64,000 bases of DNA, taken from assembly GCF_001295795.1 (NCBI RefSeq), contig NZ_LJHY01000039.1, positions 1-64,000 of the forward strand. Reading direction: 5' to 3'. A program made the translations under genes and the position numbers. How positions within the stretch are numbered: position 1 is the first letter of the stretch; the number at the start of each line of letters is the position of its first letter. Source of the DNA: Novosphingobium sp. AAP83. Lineage in GTDB: Bacteria; Pseudomonadota; Alphaproteobacteria; Sphingomonadales; Sphingomonadaceae. Shown one piece after another: positions 17,579 through 26,848 of this stretch. The notes below the pieces were generated by a model that had not been told where the DNA came from, made no database searches, and saw only the letters and a program-made list of their open reading frames with translations.

Positions 17579-20500
17579 ATGAGCAACCCGCCCGTCAACA
17601 TCGTCCCGGGTGTGCAGACCGTTGCGGAAGATACAGCCCTCACTTTTTCGACCGCCAACAGCAATCTGATCAGTGTGTCTGATGATCTATCGACCACGCT
17701 GACTGTTTCGATCACTGCGGCAAGCGGCTGGTTTTCTTTATCGCGCACGACAGGATTGACCTTCAGTGCCGGTTCAAACGGCTCAGCGGCAATGACGTTT
17801 ACGGGCACGACAACCAACTTGAACGCGGCCTTGGCCGGAGCAAGATACAACGGCAACCTCAACTTTAATGGTGCCGGATCGGTCGTCATTGCGACCACTG
17901 ATCAGAATGTCCCGGCCCTGACGGATACCGACACCATCGCCATTACCGTGACGGCACGGAATGACCAACCGGGGGCAATTGGTGGCAGTTCAAATATCTT
18001 GCTGAACGGCACAAAAGTCTTCTCGCTTGCCGATTTCCCGTTCACGGATGTTGAAGGGAATAGCCTTGCCTCGATACTCGTCAATAATGTCCCACTCAAC
18101 GGCAGTTTAACGCTGGACGCTGATGGTGCTGGCGGAAATGCGCCTGTCGCTGTGACCGCTGCACAGTCTATTACCGCTGCGGACATTGCCGCCGGAAAAC
18201 TTGTTTACACCGCCGGATCCCTCACTAACACAGCGACTTTTCGTTATCAGATTGTGGATGACGGTGGAAGGGCGAACGGAGGCAGCAACATGTCGGGCCC
18301 TGCTACGCGAACGATCTACACTGTCAACATCCCTCCAGCGGTGAATGCTGGATTGGACATCGAAGTTACATCCGGTACAGCAGCTGCGCTTACCGGCTTG
18401 TCCGTTTCGGATGACAATGCCACGCTAACTGCAACATTCACAGTGGCAAACGGAGCGCTTACCCTGCGCACCGATGTGGCGGGGGGATTGACCGCGAGTT
18501 CGATTGTCAGCGGGATCAACGGGGCAGGCACCATTGTCGTACGCGGCACACCGGCAGCGATCAATGCCACGCTTTCCGCGCCGAATGGGCTTACCTATAT
18601 TGGTGACGAGGCTGATACGCTTACCTTGAGGGTGAGTGATGCCATCAACACAACGGCACAATCTGTAGGGTTTTTCTCGCTATACGGGGATGGCATCCAT
18701 TCAACCGCAATTGCCGATGTGACCGGCGACGGTTTGGCCGACATCATCACCGCATCTGCTTCTGGCGGTGCCATCACTGTGGGGATCCAGACCTCCACAG
18801 GCGGTTTCAACCCGGTTAACGTATTCACAGGCCAAAACGGGAATGCGGTGGATGCCATCGTTACCAGCACGAACTCCGGCATGGATTCGTCACCAGATCT
18901 TCTGGTGGCAAGTTTGGCTGGCGCGGTCACATCGTTCATCAATACGGGCACAGGAGCGTTTGCCCAAAACCAAGTGATCAGCATCCCGGTGCCCAATGCG
19001 ATTGTGGCGGGCGATTTCAATTCTGACGGTTTTGCAGATTTCGCCACAGCCAATCGGAATGGAACTGTATCGGTAGCGCTGCATAACGGCACCAGCCTCT
19101 ATTTGGCACCAACGAGCTACGCGACAAGTGGATTTGATCCGGTCAATTGGGACATTGTCTCCGCTGATTTTGACGAGGATGGCGACCTTGATCTGTTGAT
19201 TTCAAGCGGCGGCGTTGTTTCCAGCGGAGGCGGAATTTACCTCATGCGCGGGAACGGCAACGGGACCTTCGCAGCAGCGAGCGCAGTCGCAGCCGTCAGC
19301 GGCGCAAGCCAGATTGCGACTGCCGATTTCAACAATGATGGTAACATTGACTTCGCCGTAGCGTCCTGGGGCACCAGCACCGTGAGAGTATTCCTGGGAA
19401 CAGGCACCGGGGCGTTTGCAAACGGGGTGAGCTATAGCGCCGTGAGTTCGGCATCCGGGCTGGTTGCAGGCGATTTCAATGGCGATGGCATTGTCGACCT
19501 TGCTGTTGGCGGGGTCCAGAACCCACAATACCGCTATCTTCTCGGGTCAGGAGACGGGACTTTCACACCGGGCAACATGCTCACTGGTGCTATTTTGTCT
19601 GGAGCCGCTGGCGACATCGACGGCGATGGTGATCTGGATATTGCGGCGGCAGCTTGGCCTGGCCCTCTTGTCCTGAGCATGAATCGGTCCCCCGCAGGCA
19701 TCGCCACGGACCAAGCCCAAATCACCATCGCTCCGGCTGACCTGTTCGACGTCACCTCGCCCACCGATGCGGACGACGCCTCCGATACTGTCGCTGAAAA
19801 TGCCGCCGTTGGTACGGCAGTGGGGATCACTGCATTCGCCACTGACGCGGATGCGACGAACAACACAGTCACTTACAGCCTCATCAACGATGCGGGCGGG
19901 CGCTTTGCGATTAACCCGACGACCGGTGTTGTGACTGTGGCCGGTGCGCTCGATTACGAGAGCGGGGCCAGTCATGATATCACGGTCGGGGCGGCCAGTT
20001 CCGATGGTTCGACGTCTGATGCGATGTTCACGATCACGGTTGGTGATGTAAACGAAGCGCCGTCGATCACTTCGAACGGCGCAGGCGCAACGGCGGCCAT
20101 CAGCATCGCCGAGAACACGACCGCAGTAACCGACGTTGATGCCACCGATGGCGATGCGGGCAGCGTGCTGACTTATGAAATCGTCGGCGGGGCAGACGCG
20201 GCGGCCTTTGCCATTGACAGCGCGACAGGCGCGCTATCGCTGTTGGTGCCGGCCAACTTCGAGGCACCGGCGGACGTTGGCGGAGACAACATCTACGAGG
20301 TGATCGTCGGGGTCAGTGACGGCCTGTTGTCCGACACCCAAACGCTGAACGTGACGATCACCGACGCGATTGATGGTCCGCAGATCGTTACCCTGACGCT
20401 TGGTAACGATAGCTATACCGCTGCAACGAATGAAGATTACGTGATCGACGGGCTGGAAGGGGATGACACGATCACCACCGGCAGCGGCAATGATATTGTT

Positions 20501-22165
20501 CATGGCAATTGGGGCTCTGACACGATCTCGACCGGCGACGGCGATGATGTCATCACTTATGATGGCCTTGAATTCGGCGCGGACATTATTGACGGCGGCG
20601 CGGGCGACAACGACCAGATCATCGCTCTGAACGATAACACCGTCATCAGGCTGCGATCGTTTACCGGAATCGAAACGATCAGTGCAAATGGCAAAGCGGG
20701 TGTATCGGTTTCGGGCAGCATACTGGCTGATACACTGGATTTTTCGAGTGTGAACATGGTCGGGATCACGGTGTTCAATGCAGGTTCGGGTAATGACCAC
20801 CTGACCGGCACTGCCGCGGCCGACACGATTATCGGCGCCCGTGGCCAAGATACCCTGATCGGCGGCGGGGGCGATGATGTGTTCGGGATGTCAGCTGGAA
20901 GCGGTATTGACAGCATCGATGGCGGTACAGGCTACGATACTCTTTCGGCCATGTCGGCGAACGCCGTGTTCTACTGGGGCACGTTCAGTAATATCGAGGC
21001 GATCAGCGGTAACGGATTTGCAGGAGCCCGCATTACCGGCCTTGAGACTGCGGAAACAATCGCGTTTTCAGGCCTGGATCTCACCGATATCGCGATAATC
21101 GATGGCGGTGGCGGCAATGATACGATTACCGGCACGGCGCAGGGCGACACGATCTTCGGCAACACCGGTGACGATACGATCAACGCCGCCGGGGGCGATG
21201 ACACAATCCTGTTCAGGGGCATAACGCTTGATGTGGTGGATGGCGGCAGCGGCATCGATACACTGCGGGCGACCGCCAGAGGCTCCTCCATCCGCTGGGA
21301 TCTGATCAGCAATGTCGAAGCCGTGGACGGCGCAGGCTTTGACAGGGTTACGGTGACCGGCTCGACAGCAGCCGATACCCTCGACCTTTCAGGCGCAACG
21401 CTCACCGATATCGCATTGATCGATGGCGGTGGCGGCAACGATACGATTACCGGAACGGCGCAGGGCGATACGATCTTCGGCAACACCGGTGATGATACGA
21501 TCAACGCCGCCGGGGGCGATGACACAATCCTGTTCAGGGGCATAACGCTTGATGTGGTGGATGGCGGCAGCGGCATCGACACGTTGCGGGCGACCGCCAC
21601 AGGTTCGTCCATCCGCTGGGATTTGGTCAGCAATGTCGAGGCTGTGAACGGTGCAGGCTTTGACAGGGTTACGCTGATCGGTTCAACAGCCGCTGATACG
21701 CTCGACCTTTCAGGCGTGACGCTTACGGATGTTGCGCTGATCGATGCAGGCGCTGGCAATGATACCGTTATCGGTTCTGCGGGAGCTGACGTGCTGCTGG
21801 CAACTGCGGGTAAAGACAGTTTGACGGGCGGCGGTGGGGCAGACACGTTCCGGTTCAACGCTACAGGCGATAGCCGGACAGGACTTGCATGGGATTCCAT
21901 CACCGACTTTATGGGAGGGGAAGACAAGATTGATCTGTCGCGGATCGATGCTGTATCAAGATCGCCTGGCGATCAGGCGTTCACCTTCATTGGCACGGGC
22001 GGATTCAGCAAGACCGCCGGTGAACTGCGCTATGATAATGGCACGACCGATTACACTCGCATCCTTGGCGATGTGAACGGCGATGGAATAGCGGATTTCG
22101 AAATCCGTCTGGATTGGATCGGGGCAAACCCGCACATCCTTTCAGCAGCAGATTTCATCCTCTGA
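17579..22165 (+). CDS. large RTX/FG-GAP/cadherin-like secreted protein
   Basis: This 1528-residue protein is probably secreted by a type I system and bound by calcium outside the cell, as an adhesin or matrix protein. N-terminal beta-sandwich-like repeats span about 1-360. Six FG-GAP/VCBS-type repeats with DxDxDG-like loops (ADFNNDGNIDFAVAS, AGDIDGDGDLDIAAA) span about 361-704. Two cadherin-like domains (AENAAVGTAVGITAFATDAD) span about 731-931. RTX nonapeptide modules (GGGGNDTITG) span about 940-1440. The C-terminus (GEDKIDLSRIDA ... HILSAADFIL) looks like a serralysin-type secretion signal. There is no Sec signal. No ABC/HlyD/TolC secretion genes are adjacent. The ATG at 17579 is chosen over a TTG at 17546. 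Confidence 0.88.
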   Translation: MSNPPVNIVPGVQTVAEDTALTFSTANSNLISVSDDLSTTLTVSITAASGWFSLSRTTGLTFSAGSNGSAAMTFTGTTTNLNAALAGARYNGNLNFNGAGSVVIATTDQNVPALTDTDTIAITVTARNDQPGAIGGSSNILLNGTKVFSLADFPFTDVEGNSLASILVNNVPLNGSLTLDADGAGGNAPVAVTAAQSITAADIAAGKLVYTAGSLTNTATFRYQIVDDGGRANGGSNMSGPATRTIYTVNIPPAVNAGLDIEVTSGTAAALTGLSVSDDNATLTATFTVANGALTLRTDVAGGLTASSIVSGINGAGTIVVRGTPAAINATLSAPNGLTYIGDEADTLTLRVSDAINTTAQSVGFFSLYGDGIHSTAIADVTGDGLADIITASASGGAITVGIQTSTGGFNPVNVFTGQNGNAVDAIVTSTNSGMDSSPDLLVASLAGAVTSFINTGTGAFAQNQVISIPVPNAIVAGDFNSDGFADFATANRNGTVSVALHNGTSLYLAPTSYATSGFDPVNWDIVSADFDEDGDLDLLISSGGVVSSGGGIYLMRGNGNGTFAAASAVAAVSGASQIATADFNNDGNIDFAVASWGTSTVRVFLGTGTGAFANGVSYSAVSSASGLVAGDFNGDGIVDLAVGGVQNPQYRYLLGSGDGTFTPGNMLTGAILSGAAGDIDGDGDLDIAAAAWPGPLVLSMNRSPAGIATDQAQITIAPADLFDVTSPTDADDASDTVAENAAVGTAVGITAFATDADATNNTVTYSLINDAGGRFAINPTTGVVTVAGALDYESGASHDITVGAASSDGSTSDAMFTITVGDVNEAPSITSNGAGATAAISIAENTTAVTDVDATDGDAGSVLTYEIVGGADAAAFAIDSATGALSLLVPANFEAPADVGGDNIYEVIVGVSDGLLSDTQTLNVTITDAIDGPQIVTLTLGNDSYTAATNEDYVIDGLEGDDTITTGSGNDIVHGNWGSDTISTGDGDDVITYDGLEFGADIIDGGAGDNDQIIALNDNTVIRLRSFTGIETISANGKAGVSVSGSILADTLDFSSVNMVGITVFNAGSGNDHLTGTAAADTIIGARGQDTLIGGGGDDVFGMSAGSGIDSIDGGTGYDTLSAMSANAVFYWGTFSNIEAISGNGFAGARITGLETAETIAFSGLDLTDIAIIDGGGGNDTITGTAQGDTIFGNTGDDTINAAGGDDTILFRGITLDVVDGGSGIDTLRATARGSSIRWDLISNVEAVDGAGFDRVTVTGSTAADTLDLSGATLTDIALIDGGGGNDTITGTAQGDTIFGNTGDDTINAAGGDDTILFRGITLDVVDGGSGIDTLRATATGSSIRWDLVSNVEAVNGAGFDRVTLIGSTAADTLDLSGVTLTDVALIDAGAGNDTVIGSAGADVLLATAGKDSLTGGGGADTFRFNATGDSRTGLAWDSITDFMGGEDKIDLSRIDAVSRSPGDQAFTFIGTGGFSKTAGELRYDNGTTDYTRILGDVNGDGIADFEIRLDWIGANPHILSAADFIL
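21080..21721 (+). repeat. 321-bp tandem repeat inside the RTX gene
   Basis: Two copies (21080-21400 and 21401-21721) of a 321-bp unit encode 107 residues each. They are roughly 90% identical by eye, and identical over about 85 bases in the middle. A degenerate copy precedes them (from 20756), and the start of another follows at 21722. The unit carries two or three RTX nonapeptides plus a spacer with an SxIRWDLxSNVEAV strand. The pair looks recently duplicated or homogenised. Confidence 0.9.
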
Positions 22166-22188
22166 AGCGTTTGGGTCAGCAAAACGAA

Positions 22189-22230
22189 AACCCGGAAAGC
22201 CCGTTTAGGGGCCTTCCGGGTTCTTTGTTT
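22189..22230. terminator. bidirectional terminator, RTX gene / cheB-like gene
   Basis: AACCCGGAA at 22189 pairs with TTCCGGGTT ending at 22222, with the neighbouring GCCC and GGGGC extending the stem. T-rich sequence follows on the plus strand (TTCTTTGTTTT), and a run of A before it gives T on the minus strand. It lies between two convergent genes. A second hairpin at 22231-22262 (CCCGCGTTG and CAACGCGGG) lacks a following T-tract in either direction. Confidence 0.75.
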
Positions 22231-22276
22231 TCCCGCGTTGGTGGGGGTCTGACAACGCGGGAAAATCGGGGGTGGG

Positions 22277-23305
22277 TCAGGCGCTGTTGCAGCTGGCAAT
22301 CAGGGCTGCGCCCAGATCATCTAGACCAAGTTCCTGTTCCGCTGCGCCCAGGGCAATCACGGCAGCAGGCGCTTCGGCGACCATCGCCGTGTTGGGATCT
22401 TGAACAAAGGTTTTGCATCCCTGATCGCGCATCAGTTTGAGGCCTTTGGCACCATCGGCGCCCATGCCCGTGAGCACCGCGGCCGTTGCGGGGACTGACC
22501 CGCGCGCAATCGAACCGAACAGGAGGTTGGCAGCGGGACGCATGCCATCGACGGGATCGCGATCAATCAGGCGCAGTTTGGCGGGGCTGCCCGGTTCGAT
22601 CACCGCATGACGTTCGGGATCAAACGCGATGTGAATGGTGCCAGGCATCAAAGGCGTGACATCCTTGGCGGCTTTGACCGAGCATTTCAGATCGGTATCC
22701 ATGCGCTTTATAAAGGTTTCCACCACCGCCGGTTCAGCGTTCAGCGTGATCACCGTGGGCGGGCACTTTTCGGGGAAGTAGGAAAGGATCGTTGTTAACG
22801 CATCGATCCCGCCCATCGAGGCCGACAGCGCGACGATATAGCCGTTCCATTCAAAATTGGTCTCAGTTGCCTTGTGTTCACGCGGAGCCCTGCGGTCCTT
22901 GACGTTGCTGTTGGCCGCCGCGAGCACGATCTTGCCCAGCTTGCCCACGGTCTTGCTGAATTGTTCGGGCGTTGCTTTGAGCGGCTTGGGGAAGCATTCG
23001 ACCGCGCCCAGTTCATAGGCGCGCAGCGATGTTTCGGTGCCTGCCTGGGTAAGGCTTGAGAGCATGACCACCGGCAGGGGCGCAGTGCCCATGATTTCTT
23101 CAAGAAATTCAATCCCGCTCATCCCCGGCATTTCCACGTCAAGCGTGACCACATTAGGGCGCAGCGCAATAATCTGATCGCGCGCCTCGGCAGCGTTTGC
23201 CGCAGCGCCAACAACGGTCACGTTCTTCGCTTGATCAAGAATATCGGAGAACAATGCCCGCATCGCTGCGGAATCATCGACGACCAGAACTCGTGCTTCA
23301 TGCAT
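22277..23305 (-). CDS. CheB-like response regulator, probably inactive esterase
   Basis: This 342-residue protein has the CheB plan. The N-terminal receiver has the acidic pair D10/D11, phospho-acceptor D56 and K107. The C-terminal methylesterase domain keeps the Ser nucleophile (SASMGG, S163) and the catalytic Asp in GMGADG (D284). The catalytic His is missing: where the other CheB here reads VIVQHINA, this one reads VITLNAEP, so His is replaced by Asn189. The HLPSVD substrate-site block is also altered (MRPAAN). It probably does not demethylate receptors and may act as a phospho-sink or scaffold. It is divergent from the che operon and convergent with the RTX gene. Confidence 0.85.
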   Translation of the reverse strand: MHEARVLVVDDSAAMRALFSDILDQAKNVTVVGAAANAAEARDQIIALRPNVVTLDVEMPGMSGIEFLEEIMGTAPLPVVMLSSLTQAGTETSLRAYELGAVECFPKPLKATPEQFSKTVGKLGKIVLAAANSNVKDRRAPREHKATETNFEWNGYIVALSASMGGIDALTTILSYFPEKCPPTVITLNAEPAVVETFIKRMDTDLKCSVKAAKDVTPLMPGTIHIAFDPERHAVIEPGSPAKLRLIDRDPVDGMRPAANLLFGSIARGSVPATAAVLTGMGADGAKGLKLMRDQGCKTFVQDPNTAMVAEAPAAVIALGAAEQELGLDDLGAALIASCNSA

Positions 23306-23466
23306 TGTGACAAAAATCCCTAATTCGAACGCCTTAACGCGCCTGAGAGCTTTGTTTTACGCGCGAAGGGAAAAGCAATTCATGTGCTTGACCTTACGTA
23401 TCTCACCCTAGCTGTGCCGAAAGTCTGCCTTCGTCCCTCTTGGCCTATCTGATGGCTAACACATGC

Positions 23467-23480
23467 CGAATCCGGATTCG
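23467..23480. promoter_or_regulatory. 14-bp perfect palindrome in the che promoter region
   Basis: CGAATCCGGATTCG is a perfect palindrome 40 bases before the STAS gene start. It lies in the 215-base gap between the CheB-like gene and the STAS-cheA operon. It may be an operator. No -35/-10 pair that I would assert is visible in the gap. Confidence 0.3.
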
Positions 23481-23520
23481 TTCCGGACCTGGTTTCATCT
23501 ATGCGGAGGGCACTCGTCCG

Positions 23521-23781
23521 ATGTCGTCAATCTCATTGCCAGCCCGCTGCGACCGCGCAGCCACAGAAGCCTTGCTGCCCGAATTGATCGCGGCGCTGGG
23601 TTCCGGGCCGCTGCATATTGATGCGCGCGATTGCCAGCAAGTTGGCCAAGCCATGCTGCAACTCCTTGTAAGTGCTCGCCAAACCGGGGAAGGCGCGGTG
23701 ATCCTGGCATCGGCAGCCCTGCGCGAGACGGCGGAACTGGCCGGTCTTTCCGAAGAGTTGTTTGCAGGGGCTGACGCATGA
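23521..23781 (+). CDS. STAS-domain protein in the chemotaxis operon
   Basis: This 86-residue protein has the STAS fold pattern of anti-sigma-factor antagonists: a short first strand, LPELIAALGSGPLHIDARDC, a helix with QQVGQAMLQLLVSARQ, then GAVILASAALRETAELAGLS. The Ser phosphorylated in SpoIIAA-type proteins (DSSG context) is not present; the loop reads DCQQVGQ. It may be a non-phosphorylated adaptor. Its stop overlaps the cheA start by 4 bases, so the two are co-translated. GGAGG lies 11 bases before the ATG. Confidence 0.72.
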   Translation: MSSISLPARCDRAATEALLPELIAALGSGPLHIDARDCQQVGQAMLQLLVSARQTGEGAVILASAALRETAELAGLSEELFAGADA

Positions 23782-25982
23782 CCGCCGAGGAAATTCAGGC
23801 AATCTTCTTTGCAGAATGCGAAGAATCGCTGGCCGCTGCCGAGCAAGGCCTTGCCGCATGCAAGGAAGGCACGCAGGACGACGATACGGTTAACGCGGTG
23901 TTTCGCGGAGTCCATTCGATCAAGGGTGGCGCGGGCGCATTTGGCTATAGCGCGCTGCAAGCCTTTACCCATACCTTTGAGACGCTGCTTTCCGACGTGC
24001 GCGATGGCACGGTTGTGATTACCGAACCTCTGATCGATCTGATGCTGATAGCGCTGGATACGTTGAGCGATCACGTAACCGCGGCCCGCGACAGCACCGA
24101 ACCACCCGAGGACTCAGCGCTTCAGGCGGAACTGACCGCCGCGATGGCTGCAAATGCCGGGGCCGCTCCGGCAGCGCCCGAGCCAGTGCCTGCTGCTGGT
24201 GCTGCTCCTGCAACGATGGAAGCCAAGACCATCGAGCCGGACGATGACGATTTCGATCTGGACTTCGATCTGGACGCCTTGCTGGATGATATCTCGGGCG
24301 AGATCACCGAGCCTGAAGGCGCAGGCGTAATGCCGCGCTGGGAAATGCGCGTGCGCGCCCACAGCGCCGCCATGCGCAATGGCAGCGAGCCTTTGCTGAT
24401 GCTGCGCGAAATGGCCGAGCTGGGCGGCAAGTGCACCTCTTGCGATGTTTCGGCGATCCCGCCGCTGGATTCGTTTGATCCGGGCACAGGCTATCTGGGC
24501 TGGGTATTCAGCTTCCCCGTGGACGTGAGCGAAAGCGCCGTTCGCGATATCTTTGATTTTGTGGGTGACGATTGCACGCTGGCATTTGGTGAAAATGCGC
24601 AGATGCCGCCGATCCGCTTTCCGGCGCCCGTGGCTGCCGCGGCTCCTGCTGCACCAGTAACGGCAAACCTGCCTCAGGCAGCGGCAGCGCCCGCAGCGCC
24701 CAACCAACCAAGTGTCGCGCCGGTGCAGCCCGCAGACGATGCGCAGGCAGCCCGCGCCCAGAACGCACCGCCTGCCCCTCCGGCTCCCGGCCAATCGATC
24801 CGCATCGAATTGTTCAAGCTGGACAAGCTGATCGATGCCGTGGGCGAACTGGTGATTGCCCAGGCGATGATGGCACAGCGGCTTTCAAGCGATGGTTTGA
24901 GCGCTTCTGATGAAATGACGCTGATTGAAGGCCTGACGCGCGACATTCAGGAATCGGCGATGGCGATCCGCGCCCAGCCGATCGGTTCGGTGTTCAGCCG
25001 TGTGCCGCGCATCTTGCGCGAACTGGCATCGTCCACCGGCAAGCATGTGCGCCTGGAAGTTTCGGGCGAAAGCACCGAGCTGGACAAGACCGTGATCGAA
25101 CGCCTTGGCGAGCCGCTCACCCACTTGATCCGCAATGCAGTGGATCATGGCATCGAACCGGCAGACGAACGCATCGCTGCGGGCAAACCTGCCGAAGGCA
25201 CGCTGACGCTTTCGGCAGAGCATCGTTCGGGTCGCATCCTGATCCGCATCGGCGATGACGGCAAGGGCATCGACCGCGACCGCGTGTTCGCCAAGGCCGT
25301 TGAAAAGGGCCTGATCGCGCCCGATACGGTGATGACCAAGGAAGAGATAGACCTTCTGATCTTCGCACCGGGCTTCTCTACTGCCGCAGCCATTACCAAC
25401 GTTTCCGGTCGCGGTGTCGGCATGGACGTGGTGCGCCAGAATGTGAAAGATCTGGGCGGGCGTATTACCATCGAATCAGAGCCGGGATCGGGCACGATCT
25501 TCACCCTTACCCTGCCCCTGACGCTGGCGATTTCCGATGGCATGGTGGTAAATGTCGGCGACCAGACGCTGGTCGTACCGCTGGCAAACGTGGTCGAAAG
25601 CTTGCGGCCTGAACCACATGAGGTGCAAGGCCTTGGTGCGAACCGCTGCATGATCAATGTGCGCGGGCGGTTCATTCCGGTCATCCCGCTTAGTGCCTCG
25701 GTTGGTGCCATTGGCGCAGCCTCGCATCCGCAAGATGGCGTGCTGATCGTGGTGGAAACCGAAAGCGCGGGCCGCGCCGCGCTGCTGGTAGATGCGATCT
25801 GCGACCAGCGCCAGGTGGTGATCAAGAGCCTTGATACGCATTATCGTTCGGTCGAGGGCGTGGCCGGGGCAACGATCCTTGGCGATGGCCGGGTGGCACT
25901 GATCGTTGATGTCGACAGTCTGGTATCGCGCAGCCTGGCTTCGTCACAAGCTGCATCCGGCACATTGGCAGAAGCTGCATGA
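23778..25982 (+). CDS. cheA: chemotaxis histidine kinase CheA
   Basis: This 734-residue kinase receives signals from chemoreceptors and phosphorylates CheY and CheB. The HPt domain carries phospho-acceptor His46 in GVHSIKGGAGAFGY. An acidic Pro/Ala-rich linker and a possible regulator-binding domain (about 190-275) follow. Next are the dimerisation helices (IELFKLDKLIDAVGELVIAQ), the ATPase N box HLIRNAVDHGIEPAD, GDDGKGID, and GRGVGMDVVRQNVKDLGGRI. The C-terminal CheW-like domain includes VVPLANVVESL and ILGDGRVALIVDVDSL. It overlaps STAS and cheR by ATGA, so this is one operon. Confidence 0.96.
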   Translation: MTAEEIQAIFFAECEESLAAAEQGLAACKEGTQDDDTVNAVFRGVHSIKGGAGAFGYSALQAFTHTFETLLSDVRDGTVVITEPLIDLMLIALDTLSDHVTAARDSTEPPEDSALQAELTAAMAANAGAAPAAPEPVPAAGAAPATMEAKTIEPDDDDFDLDFDLDALLDDISGEITEPEGAGVMPRWEMRVRAHSAAMRNGSEPLLMLREMAELGGKCTSCDVSAIPPLDSFDPGTGYLGWVFSFPVDVSESAVRDIFDFVGDDCTLAFGENAQMPPIRFPAPVAAAAPAAPVTANLPQAAAAPAAPNQPSVAPVQPADDAQAARAQNAPPAPPAPGQSIRIELFKLDKLIDAVGELVIAQAMMAQRLSSDGLSASDEMTLIEGLTRDIQESAMAIRAQPIGSVFSRVPRILRELASSTGKHVRLEVSGESTELDKTVIERLGEPLTHLIRNAVDHGIEPADERIAAGKPAEGTLTLSAEHRSGRILIRIGDDGKGIDRDRVFAKAVEKGLIAPDTVMTKEEIDLLIFAPGFSTAAAITNVSGRGVGMDVVRQNVKDLGGRITIESEPGSGTIFTLTLPLTLAISDGMVVNVGDQTLVVPLANVVESLRPEPHEVQGLGANRCMINVRGRFIPVIPLSASVGAIGAASHPQDGVLIVVETESAGRAALLVDAICDQRQVVIKSLDTHYRSVEGVAGATILGDGRVALIVDVDSLVSRSLASSQAASGTLAEAA

Positions 25983-26848
25983 GCCTGATGGAAGCTCTCA
26001 ACACGTCAATGCCAGGGGTAAGCCCGGGCATCTACGACGAAAAGGATTTCATCGCGATCAGCGAAATCGCGCATGCTGAGGCAGGCATCGTCCTGCCTGC
26101 GGGCAAGGCCATGCTAGTCTATTCGCGCCTCGCTCCGCTGGTGCGCAATAGCGGTTGTGCCACTTTCGGCGCTTATGTGATGCGCATCCGCGAAGACGCC
26201 GCCGAGCGTTCGAAAACGATCTGCGCGCTGACCACCAATCACACGTTCTTCTACCGTGAAGCCCATCACTTCGAACATTTCGCCAATGAAGTGCGCCCCG
26301 GTTTTGTGGATCGGCTGCGCGGTGGCGGCAAAGTGCGCCTGTGGTCTGCCGGGTCTTCCAGCGGCGAGGAAACATGGTCATTGCTGATGACGTTCCTGGG
26401 ACCAGACCAGGCCGAAGGAGCCGATATCGCCCGTCGCGATGTGCGCCTGCTGGCCAGCGACATTGCCACACACGCGCTGACCAAGGCGCGCGCGGCAACC
26501 TATCGCACCGAAGATCTCAAGCCCGTGCCCGATGCATTGCGCCGCAACTGGACGCAAAGTTTGGGCGAGGACACGGCAATTGTGCCCGAAGTGCAGCAGA
26601 TAGCGCGATTCCGCACGCTGAACCTGCTGGGCGATTGGCCGATGCAGGGGCAGTTTGATGTAATTTTCTGCCGCAACGTCATGATCTATTTCGACAATCC
26701 CACCAAAGAGCGCCTTGTTGCGCGCTTTGCGGAAAAACTCGTCCCCGGCGGGTGGCTCTATATCGGCCATTCCGAACGCGTGACCGGACCGGCGATGGAG
26801 CATCTGTCGACCATGGGCCCCACCATTTATCGCAAGAGGTCTGCATGA
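25979..26848 (+). CDS. cheR: chemotaxis methyltransferase CheR
   Basis: This 289-residue enzyme methylates glutamates of chemoreceptors using S-adenosylmethionine. The N-terminal helical domain includes ERSKTICALTTNHTFFYREA. The SAM-binding motif reads LWSAGSSSGEETWSL, and the conserved DVIFCRNVMIYFD and GGWLYIGHSE blocks follow. The last is the usual CheR C-terminal motif. It overlaps cheA and cheB by 4 bases each. Confidence 0.96.
   Translation: MSLMEALNTSMPGVSPGIYDEKDFIAISEIAHAEAGIVLPAGKAMLVYSRLAPLVRNSGCATFGAYVMRIREDAAERSKTICALTTNHTFFYREAHHFEHFANEVRPGFVDRLRGGGKVRLWSAGSSSGEETWSLLMTFLGPDQAEGADIARRDVRLLASDIATHALTKARAATYRTEDLKPVPDALRRNWTQSLGEDTAIVPEVQQIARFRTLNLLGDWPMQGQFDVIFCRNVMIYFDNPTKERLVARFAEKLVPGGWLYIGHSERVTGPAMEHLSTMGPTIYRKRSA

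Noticed and set aside
20971..21927. 318-codon minus-strand frame inside the RTX gene
   Set aside because: Serine/proline-rich shadow of the RTX repeats, with no start signal or family pattern.
22231..22262. Second hairpin after the RTX gene as a terminator
   Set aside because: Strong 9-bp stem, but T precedes and A follows it on both strands, so no U-tract follows the stem in either direction.
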